DNA of 64,000 bases from assembly GCA_007050995.1 (NCBI GenBank), contig VJOU01000004.1:114049-178048 (forward strand), written 5' to 3'. A program made the translations under genes and the position numbers. The notes under the pieces are model-generated. The model was not told the DNA's origin. It was given only the letters and a program-made list of their open reading frames with translations, and made no database searches. The DNA is from Glycocaulis profundi (GTDB taxonomy: Bacteria; Pseudomonadota; Alphaproteobacteria; Caulobacterales; Maricaulaceae). Of the stretch, positions 63,732 through 64,000 are shown piece by piece (position 1 is the first letter of the stretch; each line of letters starts with the position of its first letter).

Positions 63732-64000
63732 TCAGGCCCGCGAAAGCAGGGCCTCACGATCCAGCGTGAAATCGCTGGCGATCCAGTCGTCTTCCAGACG
63801 GCGCATGGTTTCGCCCAGCCGGGGGCCGCGCTCATACCCCGCCGCGATCAGATCGGCGGCTTTCAGCGGGAAGGCCGGGGCCTCCCATCCGTCGACCGCC
63901 GCCAGATTGGCGTCCAGCGCGTCGGCCTGCCCCCGCCCCGCCGCCGCGCCGAGCACCAGCCGGTCGGCCGCCGCCTCCGCGCCGTCGCGCCAGACCGCCG
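63732..64000 (-). CDS. cca: CCA tRNA nucleotidyltransferase, C-terminal part (5' end outside window)
   Basis: The last ~88 codons of a CCA-adding enzyme or poly(A) polymerase-like protein: A-V-W-R-D-G-A-E-A-A-A-D-R-L-V-L-G at the window edge, then F-P-L-K-A-A-D-L-I-A-A-G-Y and R-R-L-E-D-D-W-I-A-S-D-F. These are the tail-domain landmarks of the alphaproteobacterial enzyme. The catalytic head lies beyond the window. Confidence 0.85.
   Translation of the reverse strand, partial: AVWRDGAEAAADRLVLGAAAGRGQADALDANLAAVDGWEAPAFPLKAADLIAAGYERGPRLGETMRRLEDDWIASDFTLDREALLSRA

Overview
The window is GC-rich chromosomal DNA from an alphaproteobacterium. Gene order and protein types fit the order Maricaulales/Hyphomonadaceae (Maricaulis/Oceanicaulis/Marinicauda-like); this placement is inference. 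Supporting it are the orders prs-rplY-pth-ychF, petA-petB-petC with mtnP/apt behind, uvrC-pgsA and lgt-MidA-type methyltransferase, a UbiK-type accessory protein, COQ7-type ubiquinone hydroxylase, and a perfect TTAA-N7-TTAAC (CtrA-type) site in front of a diguanylate cyclase gene. Genes are densely packed on both strands, with many 4-bp ATGA/GTGA overlaps.

Layout. 1-5.2 kb: a partial SDR gene, an exported alpha/beta hydrolase, a lipoprotein amidohydrolase and three tandem free-standing GAF-domain proteins. 5.2-7.9 kb: a glutaminase resembling mitochondrial GLS, divergent from argG. 8-10 kb: an EnvZ/OmpR-like two-component system. 10.1-12.9 kb: two tandem soluble chemoreceptors with globin-sensor domains. 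13-19.7 kb: pgsA, uvrC, folB, a FolM-like SDR, a secreted TIM-barrel-like protein, a methyltransferase, coq7 and dsbB. 19.7-20.7 kb: an ExoD-like protein and tRNA-Leu(CAA). 20.7-22.5 kb: an AT-richer two-gene cassette with a HipA-like kinase and an unknown partner. 22.5-29.3 kb: the cytochrome bd module, cydDC divergent from cydABX. 29.3-34.2 kb: acyl-CoA synthetase, DUF924 protein, a small unknown protein, a 1.07-kb repeat-rich stretch without genes, and an HSL-type esterase. 34.3-41.6 kb: diguanylate cyclase, ftsK, proC, ybjN-like, ubiK-like, lgt and a MidA-like methyltransferase.

41.7-47.7 kb: prs, then an accessory segment, then rplY, pth, a small exported protein and ychF. The accessory segment has two AT-rich lipoprotein genes. 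Behind it are two copies of the last bases of prs and decayed Rhs-core-like sequence. 47.7-53.7 kb: a BrnT/BrnA toxin-antitoxin operon, DUF3224 protein, crotonase, a Bcr/CflA-type MFS transporter, rlmJ and an S10 carboxypeptidase. 53.8-64 kb: apt, a trypsin-like protease, mtnP, a GrpB-family protein, petC-petB-petA, a TPR/sulfotransferase-like protein, hemF, a P1 (DmpA-like) peptidase and the 3' end of a CCA-adding enzyme gene.

How it fits together. Respiration is well represented: cytochrome bd oxidase with its CydDC assembly transporter, the bc1 complex, COQ7 and UbiK for ubiquinone, HemF for heme. Environmental sensing is also dense: three GAF proteins, two heme-globin chemoreceptors, one histidine kinase/regulator pair and one diguanylate cyclase. 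The most unusual parts are the HipA-like cassette beside tRNA-Leu and the rearranged prs-rplY interval with Rhs remnants. No CRISPR array, integrase, transposase or rRNA gene was seen.
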